Below, piece by piece: positions 1 through 12,065 of a DNA stretch of 63,138 nt. The translations under genes and the position numbers were made by a program. The notes beneath the pieces are model-generated. The model was not told the origin of the DNA. It ran no database searches and was given only the letters and a program-made list of their open reading frames with translations. The DNA is from Bigelowiella natans CCMP2755 (Eukaryota > Cercozoa > Chlorarachniophyceae), in NCBI GenBank assembly GCA_000320545.1, contig ADNK01001280.1:15001-78138 (forward strand). The letters run 5' to 3'. How positions within the stretch are numbered: position 1 is the stretch's first letter; every line of letters begins with the position of its first letter.

Positions 1-966
1 AAGAACATCATAATACGAATAATATAACATTATTAATAGTATCATTAGTTATTGTAAATCAACCTAACAACTCTCACACATTGATGGAATTCTTCTTCTT
101 CATGATTTCCCCTGCTACTAGTGGCAGAATGATAAGTCTTCTAATAACTTAATTTGCTACTACCCTCTCGATCTGTGAGCTTATAAGTGACCCGTAGTTT
201 CTCCCCGCAAATGTTTGCTCGTTGAAGGCGAAGGTTAATGTATCAAGCTGGGTATCCGGCGACTGCGGTACCACCTTATGACTTCCTGTCAGTAGTAAGT
301 AGTACAATAACAACAACAACAACAACAACAATAACAACAACAACAAGAAGTAAGCATAGTATACCAATTATTACGTTACAACAATATAAGTATGAGTGTT
401 TGACGATTATGAATGGATTAAGTAGGAGCAACGAGAGCAGTACTACCAAAAACATCCTCAGCTGCAGGCTTAATGACCTTCCTTGCACTCGAGTTGAAGT
501 ACCTGCAGAGTAGTAGAATGTACGAGTCAGGAGAGCAGCTGTTTGCGTAGAGCAATGCATGTTTGTGTTCTTCTCTTTTTATTACGGAATTGATCTCATT
601 CTCTCTGGAAGTCGCCGCCTCGATAGATATGAAACTGCAGACGATTGGGAAGATAAAGAACCGCGTCGTTGCTAAAAGAAGTCGAGCATTTGCAGCAATT
701 ATGAAACAGAAGAATATGAGAGTATTATTCTGTGGTATGAAGAGAAATGACGGAAAGATGTAGCTACTATACGTACACCCGCCTCCTCTTCCCCCCTCCC
801 CCCTCCTCCTCCTTCTCCTAGTTTCGTCTGTCTTTTGCTGCGGCATTGCATTTGGGTTTGCACCGCTTAGTTAGTAGTAATGATCACCTTGATATCGTAT
901 GAAGAAGAAGCTTCTACAGTCTTGCTTCTCGTAAGTACATTTCTACTTACTGGGTAGAGAGGAAGA
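1..966. other. No resolved gene; microsatellite-bearing sequence
   Basis: The stretch holds a (CAA)n/(ACA)n microsatellite near 305-345 and a C/CT-rich run near 781-825. A 66-residue open frame on the plus strand (563-763) is basic (about K/R 25%) in its second half, but I found no partner exons and no recognisable motif. It could be an exon of a gene entering from the left, or nothing. Confidence 0.3.
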
Positions 967-1218
967 CTATTTGAACCATCCGTATTGATCTGCATTAAAG
1001 TGCAAGGAACCCAAAAAATGATGATAAGCCCATGTGAGCAATGCGATTAGAAAAGTAACAACGATGACCTCACTGTCAACATCTGGTAATGAAACAGAGA
1101 TTTTCAGCTTTGAGAGAGGCCGTGGCATTCTCTCGAAACTCGAATAACCTGACGACACGAATATACTGTTGATAGAAATACCGACTGGGCCAATAGCTGC
1201 TATTACCAGCTGCTCCAT
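967..1218 (-). CDS. 3' end of a small or partial membrane protein gene
   Basis: Two exons read cleanly on the minus strand. The upper runs from an ATG at 1218 to 1149, followed by a GT donor; a 66-nt intron (1148-1083) ends in AG; the last exon is 1082-967 with a TAG stop. The spliced product has two hydrophobic stretches, one around AAIGPVGISINSIFV and one around VIVVTFLIALLTWAYHHF, then a short polar tail. It may be a complete 61-residue protein, or the C-terminus of a larger one whose upstream exons lie between 1.22 and 1.45 kb, where another open frame is rich in charged residues. I do not recognise the family. The small intron with good splice sites is the main evidence that it is real. 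Confidence 0.35.
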   Translation of the reverse strand: MEQLVIAAIGPVGISINSIFVSSGYSSFERMPRPLSKLKISVSLPDVDSEVIVVTFLIALLTWAYHHFLGSLHFNADQYGWFK

Positions 1219-1949
1219 CGTCTTTAGAGTCGCCTTCTTTGTCTTTACTATAGTCCCCTGCTTTCATGTCTGAATCTCCCCTTAAGGTTCGTTCTTCCGA
1301 TTTACAATGGCCACCATCACCAATTGCTCTTTCACCTTCATCTCTTCGACTGCCCCCTGTTTGCAGCATATCCGATTCGTCTCTTGAAAGTCGTCGTTCT
1401 TCTTCTTCTTCTTCCGGGTAAGTACCGTCACCACCACCACCTCCACAGGTAGCAGCTCAGGTTCGTTGATCCAGTTCCGTGGTGTGAGCGAGGTACGAAT
1501 CTACTTCCCTAGATTACTAAAGATCAACTTTAACAAAAACAATGCCATTCTCATACTGCGACATGGCACATTAATTGTAAAGTAGATAAATATCATAGTA
1601 CGTAGTATCTCGGTGCTCCTTGTAGAACCTCTTCCTGTTTTTGTTGTACGACATGGTAATAAGAATGTCGTAGTGCATTAGTGGTCTGCATCTATCATTA
1701 TATCTATAAAAGACTACTTGTACTAACCTGATGCTCATTACAATCAATGGCTTCTTCAAGGACATAGATCATTTGTGTTAACTGATCGTCTCTAGGAGGC
1801 ACGTTTATAAAGTCACGAGGGAAGATAACAGACACTGCTTTTGAACAGTAATCGATGGGACCACAAAGAATCATTCACGCGCCCTCCGAGACATGATCCC
1901 AAACTATTTTATTTTATTGACTTCGAAATTGCACACGATAATATATTTC

Positions 1950-4529
1950 TCAGGTACGAGTAGATTTGCAGGACTTCTTTCTGATGTTCTCCCTACTGTG
2001 TCTCCCGAAGGATTTCTTTATAAGGTGCAAAGATGTCTGAATATCTTCAATGGCAAGCAATTTGAAAGCGATAATGAGCTAGGATGAGGCAGTTTTTCTT
2101 CCTTTGCTGTCCCAATCAGCTTTTATTATCAATGTTCACCTATCCTCACCATGTAATCATCGAAGAATTATAATCAAAAATTATATCAAGGTACTGGGAG
2201 AAGAATTATTTGTTCCTACCTTTGAACGGCGGAGGGGGGGGCATAAATCAGGAGTCATCACCGACATCGTCGCCGCCTCATCATCAATTGCTTCAACAAC
2301 GCTCAAATATGCAGAAGGAATTATTGGAATCTCTTAAAGAAGATCTGAACCACAATACTCTTCTGTATCAATTTATGCCAGGGTGAGCAACACGTGAAGA
2401 TAAATATTTATTCACACATTGTGATGGTTATTTATGATCTTTTCCCTTTATTTAGAATTCGAGCATATAGACCCACTTGCAGATATGGCCACGACCCCCA
2501 ACAGGGGGCTGCGAAAGGAGGGGGAGGAGGAGGAGGTAATATAACATTAAATCATTCGAGAGAAACTGTTGCGCTGTTATGTAATAGTTATTCTGTCATG
2601 GTAACACATGTTCTTCGTATCATCTTGACTAACGATTTATAGTTGAAATACCGTGTTTTATGGTAGAAGAAAAGAGTAGTGGAAATGATGCGACAAAATT
2701 TCAACGGAAGGCAACGTTCATTCAGGGGGAAAGCATACGGGTCGTGAGGGTCAGCTCTGCCGCTGGTGCAGCTGGTTCCTTTTCCTCCAACAGTGAAGAA
2801 GAAGAAGAAGAAGAAGAAGAAGAAGAAGAGACGCATTTCAGTCCAAATGGAAACGATGTCTCTTCTGAAGACATACAGAATGTAGGTGAAGTAGAAGAGA
2901 AGAGAATAGTTATTCTTTACTACGATTAAATGCTAGAATAATCATTGAGGTGCTGCTGCGATGATAATTGTGAAACTAGGCTTGGAATCTCGGCTTCACG
3001 ATTGTCCTTCCAAGGTCGTTAATATGATAATGATGTTGATGATTATGATGTTGCTGATGACACGTAACTATTCCTGCAACAACAATTACTATCCTTTTTT
3101 ATTTTAAATGTAAATCTTCCTGGAACATCAATTTTTTGGAGGCAAGAAATATTGTCATCAACTTTCTAATTACAATATTTTCGTTCATTGCCTCTCCTTA
3201 CGTTCTGGGGATTTTTTTTCAGGTTCCAGCACTATCATCATCAGCTACGAAACCTGACAACAGCTCTTTCTCGTCAACTTGGTTGTAGGAGGATGAATTA
3301 AAAGAAGATTTATTTTTCTGTTTATCTCACATTGATGATGATGATGATGATGATGGTTTTGATGATCACCCAGGACTGGTCTGTTCTTTGTAATCTCTAC
3401 CTAACTCCTCATGGGAACCAAGGCCTACAGGTACTAGTAGTAGTACCAGCACCATATACTTGCTTAGTAAGGAGAAGAAGAAGAAGCACAACATAACATC
3501 TATTTAGATTCTTAATTTAGGAATTTTGTGGTTCTGCATCGTTTGGTATATCATCTCCCACTAGGGTGATTACAATGATGAGACCGATAATGATGGTGAG
3601 GATGATGGTGATGATGATGATGATGACGGTTCCTCTGTGATCTACCTCCTACCCTCCCTTCTCCTCATCCTCTTCCTCTTCCTCCATGATCTCCATCATC
3701 ATCATGATCATGATTATCATCATTTCTTAACAACTGACTGCAGGCACACTACGACGACCACTGCGTGTTAATACTTCAGGTGTGCTGCAGTAGATTTAGT
3801 ATCAGTGTTGTTTCATGTGAGGATAATGATGATGATGGTGATGATGACGATCACGAATAAATGGTATTAATACGGGTCTACTACTACCACTACTACTACT
3901 ACTAGGTAGATATTGTGTAAGTTGGCACTATGCTACATGATGACCACCATATCCCTTTGTCTAGATCGAAGGATTCAAAGAATGGAGATTGGGGAGGAGG
4001 AGGAATTCACTTTCCACCATACTGCCACGATTGGTAGTATGATTATCACATTAGTAGTAGTAGTAGTAGTAGTGATGTATCAGCTAATACATTTCAATAC
4101 TGTTACGTGTGTGTGTGTGCGCGCACGTGTGTGTATTTGTGTGTACACAATCAATACTGATTGTGGTGGTGGATTCATAATCATCATCATCGCCATTACA
4201 AACAAATACCGTGACTATAACTCACTTTGCTGCTCTTGTTAACAAACACAGGGTGAGCCAAGAGTAGCCGTACCACTACCAGTGCCAGGAAGAACAAAAC
4301 GAGAAAAAAATGTAAATAACAAAGCAAAGCAGCAGCAAGAACAGAGCGTTGATTGTTGGAGTGGTAGTAGTAGTAGTAGGGTGGAAATGAAACCTGGAGA
4401 TCTGCTGTATATTCCAAGAGGAATACCACACTACGCCACAACAAAAACAACAAAAACAACGACAACGACAAAGCACCTGGGAAAGTTTTCATCGTCGTCG
4501 TCGTCGTCAACATCATCAATAGCTGCAAA

Positions 4530-4566
<37 letters not shown>

Positions 4567-5150
4567 TCATCGTCAACATCATCATCACCGTCAGTCCACG
4601 TTACGATTGCTATTGAGGTAGTACTCTTAGTAATATAGTATTACTAGCTAGCGGTGATGATCGTATGTGATCATCAACACGATCAAGGCAAACTACTCAC
4701 TTACTCACTGACTCACTGACTCACTGACTGACTGACTGACTGACTGACTGATGGTGATGGAATAGTGGGTTTGTCCATAGGTTGTAGTTGTATGTTGTTG
4801 CAGTTATTATTATTATTTTTATTATTATTATTATACATGTATTATTGAGCTGTGAATCATAATCAGGTAGAACCTCATTGTGAGTATGAAACTCTCTTCC
4901 ACCTGGCCATAATGCTGTTCTGTGCGACGAAGAATACTGAATCAGGAGATGATCATCATCACGAATATCATGATGACAATGATAATTCTGTGGAGGAGGA
5001 GGGGGAGGAGGAGGAGCATATTTACGAAGAGAACAAAAAATACTGGATGATAAAAGTAAGCAAATTGGATGATAATACCAATAATGATGATGATGATGAA
5101 GATGATGATGACGATAGAGGGGTGTATTGCAGTAACTATCGTGATAGGAG

Positions 5151-5184
<34 letters not shown>

Positions 5185-5677
5185 ATTTGCAGTTACTACT
5201 GTGATAGGAGTGCGCAGGATGTTCTTAAAATCTTGTCTTCTTTTCTTCTTTTGCCACCACCACCAGCACCACCAGCACCAGCACCACCACCAGCAGCAGC
5301 AGCAGCAGCGTAAAACAGCAGCAGCGGCAGATTCTTCATGTCGCTCAGATATCGATTTAACGACGCGCATTCTGCTTCATACAGCTATTCGTAGCATAGG
5401 AAGTAGTAATCCTCAATTTAGAAAAGCTTATCTCCGCTTGATGCCCCACCACCATCACCAGCAGCAGCAGCAGCAGCATCATGATCAATATCACCCCTCC
5501 AGTAAGAATCAATTCGAGCGCATGGTTACCTCACTCAGACCCCCACGCAATGTATTGAGTAGTAGCAGTAGTAGTAGCAGCAGCAGTAGTACTCATCCCC
5601 CCTTCCCCTCCTAGAATAATACTACAAATTCTTCTATTCTCTTCTTCTTCTCCTTCTTTCCTTTCCGCAACCTACCA

Positions 5678-5711
<34 letters not shown>

Positions 5712-7439
5712 ATTCTATGGTCTACCTTCTGTCATTCATTAATAACAATAACAACATTGTGTTTCCGTAACTTTGCTGGTGCTATCGTCATTAGCCATTA
5801 CCCAACCCCTCTCGTAAGGAAGAGAAAGAGATTGGGGCTGATCATGATGACGACCTGTACGACGATGATGTCCTTGAGATCCAGAAAGAGAAGGAGCAGG
5901 TGGAGGATAAGGAGGATACTGAAGATACTGATGATGATGATGATAATGATGATGATGGCATTTTAGTATATCATCTCTTATCATTTGCTGGAGTACTAGG
6001 GTCAGTAAGAGCAATGTTGCGTAGAGGAATAATGGAGGAGGAGGAGAAGCAGAGGCTAAACACTACTACTCCTCCTACTACTACTGGAAGTTGTAGTAGT
6101 AAGAGCGACAGCAGCACCACTACCAACAAGATCACAGCCGGCATTGGCAGCGGGTCTGCAATTATCAGCATCATCATCATCATCATTATCATTCTGACGT
6201 GTTTATTATTGTATGCGAGTAGGTACTCTTGGCTAGAATGGATGGTCAAGTCTCAAGAACATCTTCTCACCGTTATCAAAAGTGATGATGATGACAGACA
6301 AATCCCACACTTGATCAAAACTACAGGAACCAAGGTACTAGACCAAGAAGACCGTGAAGATGAAGAAGAAGAAGAAGAAGAAGAAGAAGAAGAAGAGGAG
6401 GAGGAGGAGCTTTGTAAAGATGGCTGCTATGACCAGAGGCATCACAACAACAACAACAACAGCAAGTACCCTTCCTCCTCCTCATCCTCATACCTCTACC
6501 TCCCAAGAGGAGGCAAACAAGATAATAAGAGAGAAGCAGGATCCTACGACGACGAGGATGCGAAGAAGACGAATACATCGAGGAAAAGAAAGAGAGTACA
6601 AGAAGAGACCAAGACAACGACTATTAACACTAGTCCATATACTACTACTACTACTACCACTACTAGCAGCACAGAGCACCTGTACTCCTCCTCCTCCTCC
6701 TCCTCTTATTCGTCATCGTCGTCATCCTCCCTTCGTCTTCCCCCTGATACTGAGGAAATCGAAGTCCTAATGGCGAAATTTCTAGTAAGAACTTAGGCAC
6801 AACAACTCTTCTCCGTCTGTCCTATTCTCGATTAGTAACACTAACACGTACGATGTGGATTGTTGTCATTACAACAATTCATAGTCATCATCACAAGCCA
6901 CAAAAGAATGGTTGTCATCATCATCATCATCATCATAGCAGTAGGAAAAATAAATGGACACCACTACACCACCATCATCACATACATGGTACACTGATGG
7001 TAGTAGTAGTATTAATATTAGTAGCCATGCATGTTCACTTGGAAAGCACATCATCTGGTAGCATTATCCATCACAGGTAAGTACAATGAAGAGCGATTCC
7101 CTGTTCCACGATAGCATGGAGGCATACATTCGTGCGGCAACAAATTTTTGTGCTTTCCTTAACTCACATGGAAGAAGTGGACAAGGAGGTGATAAGCAAC
7201 ATGGTGATGTCAGACTTTCAACGGTTAGTGATAATTCAAGTGTGTCACTAGGAATTAATGAAGAAAAAAGTACCTCTAAAAATCCAGTGGAAACAACTCG
7301 TAGAACCTCTAAACCAAAAAGTAGCAGAAAGAGGAGTAAGAAGAGCACGACAACCATTTCTAATATTTGGGAAATTGTAGATAGGCTACAGCTACATTGT
7401 GTCAAGTTTTGGGACAAGAGAGAACGACGGTCTGTCTGA
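1950..7439 (+). CDS. JmjC/cupin ribosomal oxygenase (NO66/MINA53-type), intron-rich and low-complexity-rich
   Basis: Family members are Fe(II)/2-oxoglutarate hydroxylases of ribosomal-protein histidines, nuclear or nucleolar. Recognisable exons in order: about 2230-2385 (ends NTLLYQFMPG); 2457-2537; 2642-about 2888; 3223-3283 (NLTTALSRQL); about 3370-3430 (NLYLTPHGNQGL); a 36-nt exon 3744-3779 reading AHYDDHCVLILQ; 4252-4617 with KPGDLLYIPRGIPHYA and, after a long Ser/Thr insert, SVHVTIAIE; 4867 onward (VEPHCEYETLFHLAI); about 5260-5560; about 5794-6790; and a basic last segment 7078-7439. H-x-D in the micro-exon and the His of PRGIPH are the expected iron ligands. Many exons carry poly-D, -E, -S, -T, -H or -Q tracts from trinucleotide repeats. 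The 5' end is unresolved: a possible upstream exon is 1956-2020. The 3283/3370 junction did not stay in frame in my hands, and the last segment might be a separate gene. Confidence 0.7.
3744..3779 (+). other. 36-nt micro-exon carrying the JmjC H-x-D iron-binding motif
   Basis: It is flanked by an AG acceptor (ACTGCAG) and a GT donor (GTGTGC), and encodes AHYDDHCVLILQ. It aligns by eye with the family segment that follows the N-x-Y-x-T-P-x-G-x-Q-G motif, which is found at the end of the preceding exon. Losing this exon would remove two of the three metal ligands without shifting the frame. Confidence 0.75.
4478..4600 (+). repeat. In-frame TCG/AGT trinucleotide tracts (poly-Ser) inside the JmjC domain
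   Basis: Runs of (TCG)n and (AGT)n encode about 40 residues, mostly serine, between the distal-histidine motif and the next conserved strand (HVTIAIE). The tract is coding in frame and has no stop. Confidence 0.75.
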
Positions 7440-8074
7440 TGGACAAATTGACAATGCACACAGTCGCATGCTACTAAGAGTGTTTGTCATTATACTGTAT
7501 AAATGTGCGATCCGTCGTACAATTTTTTTCGAACGAAACACTTGGCGTAAATTGTTTGTATTTGCGCGATGTTAAAACAGCTGCATGCGCTCGGCGTGCT
7601 ATCCATCCCTGTTTTGCGTGTTACGTACGTTGTTTGTGGTGTCTGTGTGATCGAGCCACACCCATGCATGCTAGCATGCATGACCGAGTGCACACGTACA
7701 TGGATCCAAATGTGAATGACCAAGCATAATCTAGGCAATATATGTAGACACAATAACAGCCAGACTTGCATGATTGTTCAGCATAATAGATTTAATGAAT
7801 CGTGTGCATCACTCTTATTGCGCATGCATGTGTAGCAGATGTCATTCTAACTGCGTGTGAGATGTGGTCTCTGCATGCTGTATACGATGTTCGCGCTGGC
7901 CTTTGAGTTAATGACAAACATGTGCAATGCAGTATACGTCTCAAAGTCAGCAGGGCGCGCATATTTTTTGGATGCATTTTACTTATTGCAAACATTCATG
8001 CTGGTTTGAATACTTTTTTAGATTGTGCACTCACAAGGCGTCACCCTTGTCATCAAGATAAGAGTAAAATATGC
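7440..8074. other. Intergenic region between convergent genes; palindrome-rich island
   Basis: No gene seen. Around 7650-7700 the sequence contains CATGCATG and GCTAGCATGC-type palindromes and many GT/AC dinucleotides. It resembles the islands near 27.6-28.3, 32.6-33.3, 38.1-38.6, 43.3-43.7 and 52.9-54.6 kb. It separates the 3' ends of the JmjC gene and the rotatin-like gene. Confidence 0.5.
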
Positions 8075-9657
8075 TCACTTCCTGGCACCAGTGATTCCAG
8101 ATTGTAGGCGATTATTGCATAATGCATCAATGTGCCCAAAGTTCTTCACTGCCCTTTTCAGAGATGAGATCCTTTGATCAGGCGTGAAAGCTGGAGAACT
8201 TTCCAACCTGTCCAATACCAGCTTAAGCAATCGGATTTTTTTGGAGCATTTCTCAAGCTCTCGTCGATGCTCAGAAAGCATTGCGCGGCCTTTTTGGTTG
8301 TCATGGATGCAACTCCACAGTGTGTGAGATGCGTACTCCATAACTAGATGACTTCTATTTTCCTTGTCTTCCATGAACTCATTTACCCAAGTGAAAGCAT
8401 CACCAACCTCAAACATGCTCTGTGAGAAACCCTCAGGAAGCATCAGGGGTTCGAAAAATGCTTGAAGCATTCGAGTGTCCGACAAAATCGGTGTTTTGAC
8501 AGAAGTACAAAACGATAGATTTCGAAGGAGAATGTGTGCAGCAATTTTCTGATTTGGATCGGCTGATTTCTCAACCAGCATTGAAGCTAAAGATCCAAGA
8601 TGTCGCGGAATGAGCAAGTCAGCAATGGAACGACGACCAATCGATGTCAAACACAACGAATGGAGCAAACGCAAGTAATCGTGAGAAGGAGAATCCGACC
8701 TCTCCTTTTTGGAAGAACGCTTAGAAGACGGCAGATAAGATGAATTTGTTTTTGTGCATGCCTTGGTCCATGCCTACAAAATACAATGTATCTGTTTTTT
8801 CTGCCATTCACCATTGTGCAATTAGTGGATGGACATCAAATTGTTCTCACCCATGAAGGAATCCTTGCTCTTGTGAGAGGCCCTGCGGCAGCCGGACACA
8901 CCGCAAGATTGGAGAGTATTTCTAAACCCTGAAATAAATGGTGATACCATTATCATTCTCACATTTACATAGTGGGTAACAACACGATCATCATGTTTCA
9001 AATTGTATTCCACTACAAAATCACAATGGAAACTGGCTTGGCTGTAGCGATGTAGTATCGATTCTCAAATGATGAACCAAATACTACCTTCACCTGCTAT
9101 TATCAAGCTACAATAACTGCTACAATGACAGAGCTACTCAACATCTAATTCCATTGCTTCTTGAAGCTGCGAATACGTCACCTTGTGTGACAAATGAGGA
9201 GGAAGAGAAGGCGATGGATTTCGCGTTAGGTTCAGAATCAACGACAACATGCTCTGTGATTTCGTCCCCCTGATTATAAATAGATTTTTTTGAATTAATG
9301 AGAAGTTTCTCGAATTTAACATGCACCGCCAAGCCATCTTACGACAATAAACATGACATACATGCTAAAACTTCAAATACAAAAAAGACTCCGTGCATTG
9401 ATCTGCCCTACATATGACTATTTACACACCCCATTTTTTTGCAGATGTGCTCTTTGGCGCACATGTCCCCATGTGCATAGTTTCCAATTATATTCAATAC
9501 ATAATCCAGAAGATATGTTATCCTCCTCTTTTGATTCTTTTGTATTCTGGATTTGTGCTTCGTGTCGCTGCTACTTTCTCGATTGTGCTCTCGAACCGCC
9601 ACCGCTGCAAAATTATATGTTGTATGTGATTAATCACATGCCAACACACACACAAAC

Positions 9658-9704
<47 letters not shown>

Positions 9705-12030
9705 TTGGGGAAAGGGGGAGGGGAGACATTTGCCGCTGTTTCACACAGATGCATGAACTTACACACGCTTTTTGAATTAAAAAGAACATGTACTATTATG
9801 TGTCTGCTTTTGCTACCCGAGGCACAATCATCCACAACTTGATCATAGGTCTCTTTTTCGTCTCCCATGAAGTTGATCCTCTCATGAGCGCCCTTCTTCC
9901 CATGAAGAATATTACCACTTTTATTTCCTTCTTGCCTGGTATTAACTACAGATATATTCTCTTTACCCTTCGTCGTTGTTCCCGTAGAAGTTGCTGTCTC
10001 CGATGTCGTGGCGGGTAGGGTCTCCACGTGTCGTCGTCCATCTAGACCCCACCAAATTCTTCTTTTCCTTCTCTTTCGTATTGGCGATGGCTTTGATCTT
10101 CTTGGACGAGCGTTGCGAGAATAGCTAGGATGGTTGAACAAGTGAGAGTTGCTGTGGTAGGATGAAGAGGGAGAAAGCTCCGCTTCGTTAGGAGTCTTTG
10201 CATCATCATCGATATCCTCATTGCGATGCAACAGTACCGTTGACGCATCCGAGTCTAGTGTATCATCAATGCAATGATTATGCTTCTTTGTTTTCAGTTT
10301 CCATTCCTGGTACTTGTCACGCGTAGCTGCAACACAAGAGCTCCAGGTGGATACAAGCAAACATATGAGATTCTCCTTTCCGCATTCGCTCTTGAGCTCC
10401 TTGCTGCCATTGTACAGAAGTCCTTGCACAATTGAGAACAAATACGACAACCGCTTATGAAGAACCGACTCCATTTGTTTGTGTACCAACTCGGGCTCGA
10501 GTCTATGGAGGCACGCTAACGAGTGAGAGCGCTCTAATATTGAGAATAAATAGCGGAGAGGTTTGATCGGTTTGGATGGTAAAGAGAATGAAAGGGAAAT
10601 TTCTGACGATGAAGATTTGGACGACAAGAGTTCCTGGAATGTGTTTTTAATTTTTTGATCACTAACCAGCCACAATTTTGCGGCTTTGCAGCGAGACAAG
10701 AGCTTAGCCAGGGTATTTGAACATATTACGAGTTGCTTGACTGTGTTTCTACTTTCCCATTTCTCTATGACATCGCTTGACTCTAGAAGATGCGGAGATA
10801 TAGCTGCCCTCCTACCTTCAATTTGTCGTCCTCTCGCTCCCAATATATGGTCTGTTTCGAGTAGTAACACGAGGTGCTTGAAAAGTACTTCGCAGAGAAA
10901 TGTACTGCTCTTGTTACTGGTGGTTGTTGTTAAGTATGGACTTTGTGATGATGATAATGGTACAGGACTCTCATTATTTTCTAAGCTCAAAGATGACTTT
11001 ATTGGCTCTGCTTTTGCAGCTCTGGGGTCATATTCCACTGCGGTGACAGGTTGAGGTGATGGAGGACAAACATCGAAGCATTTGGTTAGGAAACTCATGA
11101 CCAATTTGCTCAAAACGTCAGGACCACTTCTCATCGATGAAGATGTTTTAACGAGCATTTCATTGCTACAACGCGTCAAAATACCAGCGGATACGTTGTA
11201 TAAAATGGATAACATTTGAGGAGAAACATGATTCTGAAAACTATCCGGTTGCAAAGATATCAATGACAAACATAAGGAGTACCATGACATCGAAGCGGCA
11301 CTTACCAAGGGAGACAACCTCCTTTCTTTGTTGATAAAATTGTGACTCAGTGCCATTCTTTCTTTCGTATCCCCACGTTCTCTTGTTGTAAGCTGCTCAC
11401 TTGCGACCTTCTCGCTACCATTGGCATCGTCATTATCATCATTTCCCTTTGTATTTTCGGCGTCATTTATTTTCTGGACTTCTTCGAGAAAACGTAATAG
11501 CTCAACCATTAGATTCTTAGACGCTAACATATACGACACACAAGCTTCCTCGGATTGTACTAGGCTACGAAGAGCATCCATAGCAAACGTCCCTGCTGCG
11601 AGGCTTTCTATTATGCCAATCTCACAAACGTTTCCACGACATTCAACTCCAAGCATGTAATCTGAAAATGGGATCGCATTGATGCCACCAAAACTGGTAT
11701 GGTTGGTGAGAGGCGGAGGCATGTACCATCGCATTTGTCCAGAGTTCTCCACTCCTTTTAGATGCAGAGGCGATGGCGATGGCGATGACGATAAGAATGA
11801 CGACGCATTCTTCAGAATCTTAACAATAGAAGTGTAGTTATCGGCTCTCATTGCTACTTTTTTTGCTTTATCGGGAATTCTAGTAAGAACAGCAGCCAAA
11901 AGTTCTGCTGTAGCTGCAGCTAAGCTCATCGTGTTTGTCGTTCCGTTTTTCACTTGAGGGGCGAACAAGTTGTGATGACCACCTGTGGTCTGTAAGAGCT
12001 CAGGAATCACTTGTAATAGTTGATCTTCGA

Positions 12031-12065
<35 letters not shown>

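Noticed and set aside
4687-4750. Short regular repeats (ACTC/ACTG units) as a possible CRISPR-like array
   Set aside because: A simple tetranucleotide microsatellite without spacers, in a eukaryotic intron.
4942-5370. Minus-strand frames made of poly-I, poly-W/C and poly-V
   Set aside because: Antisense of GAT, CCA and CAC repeats inside the JmjC gene exons.
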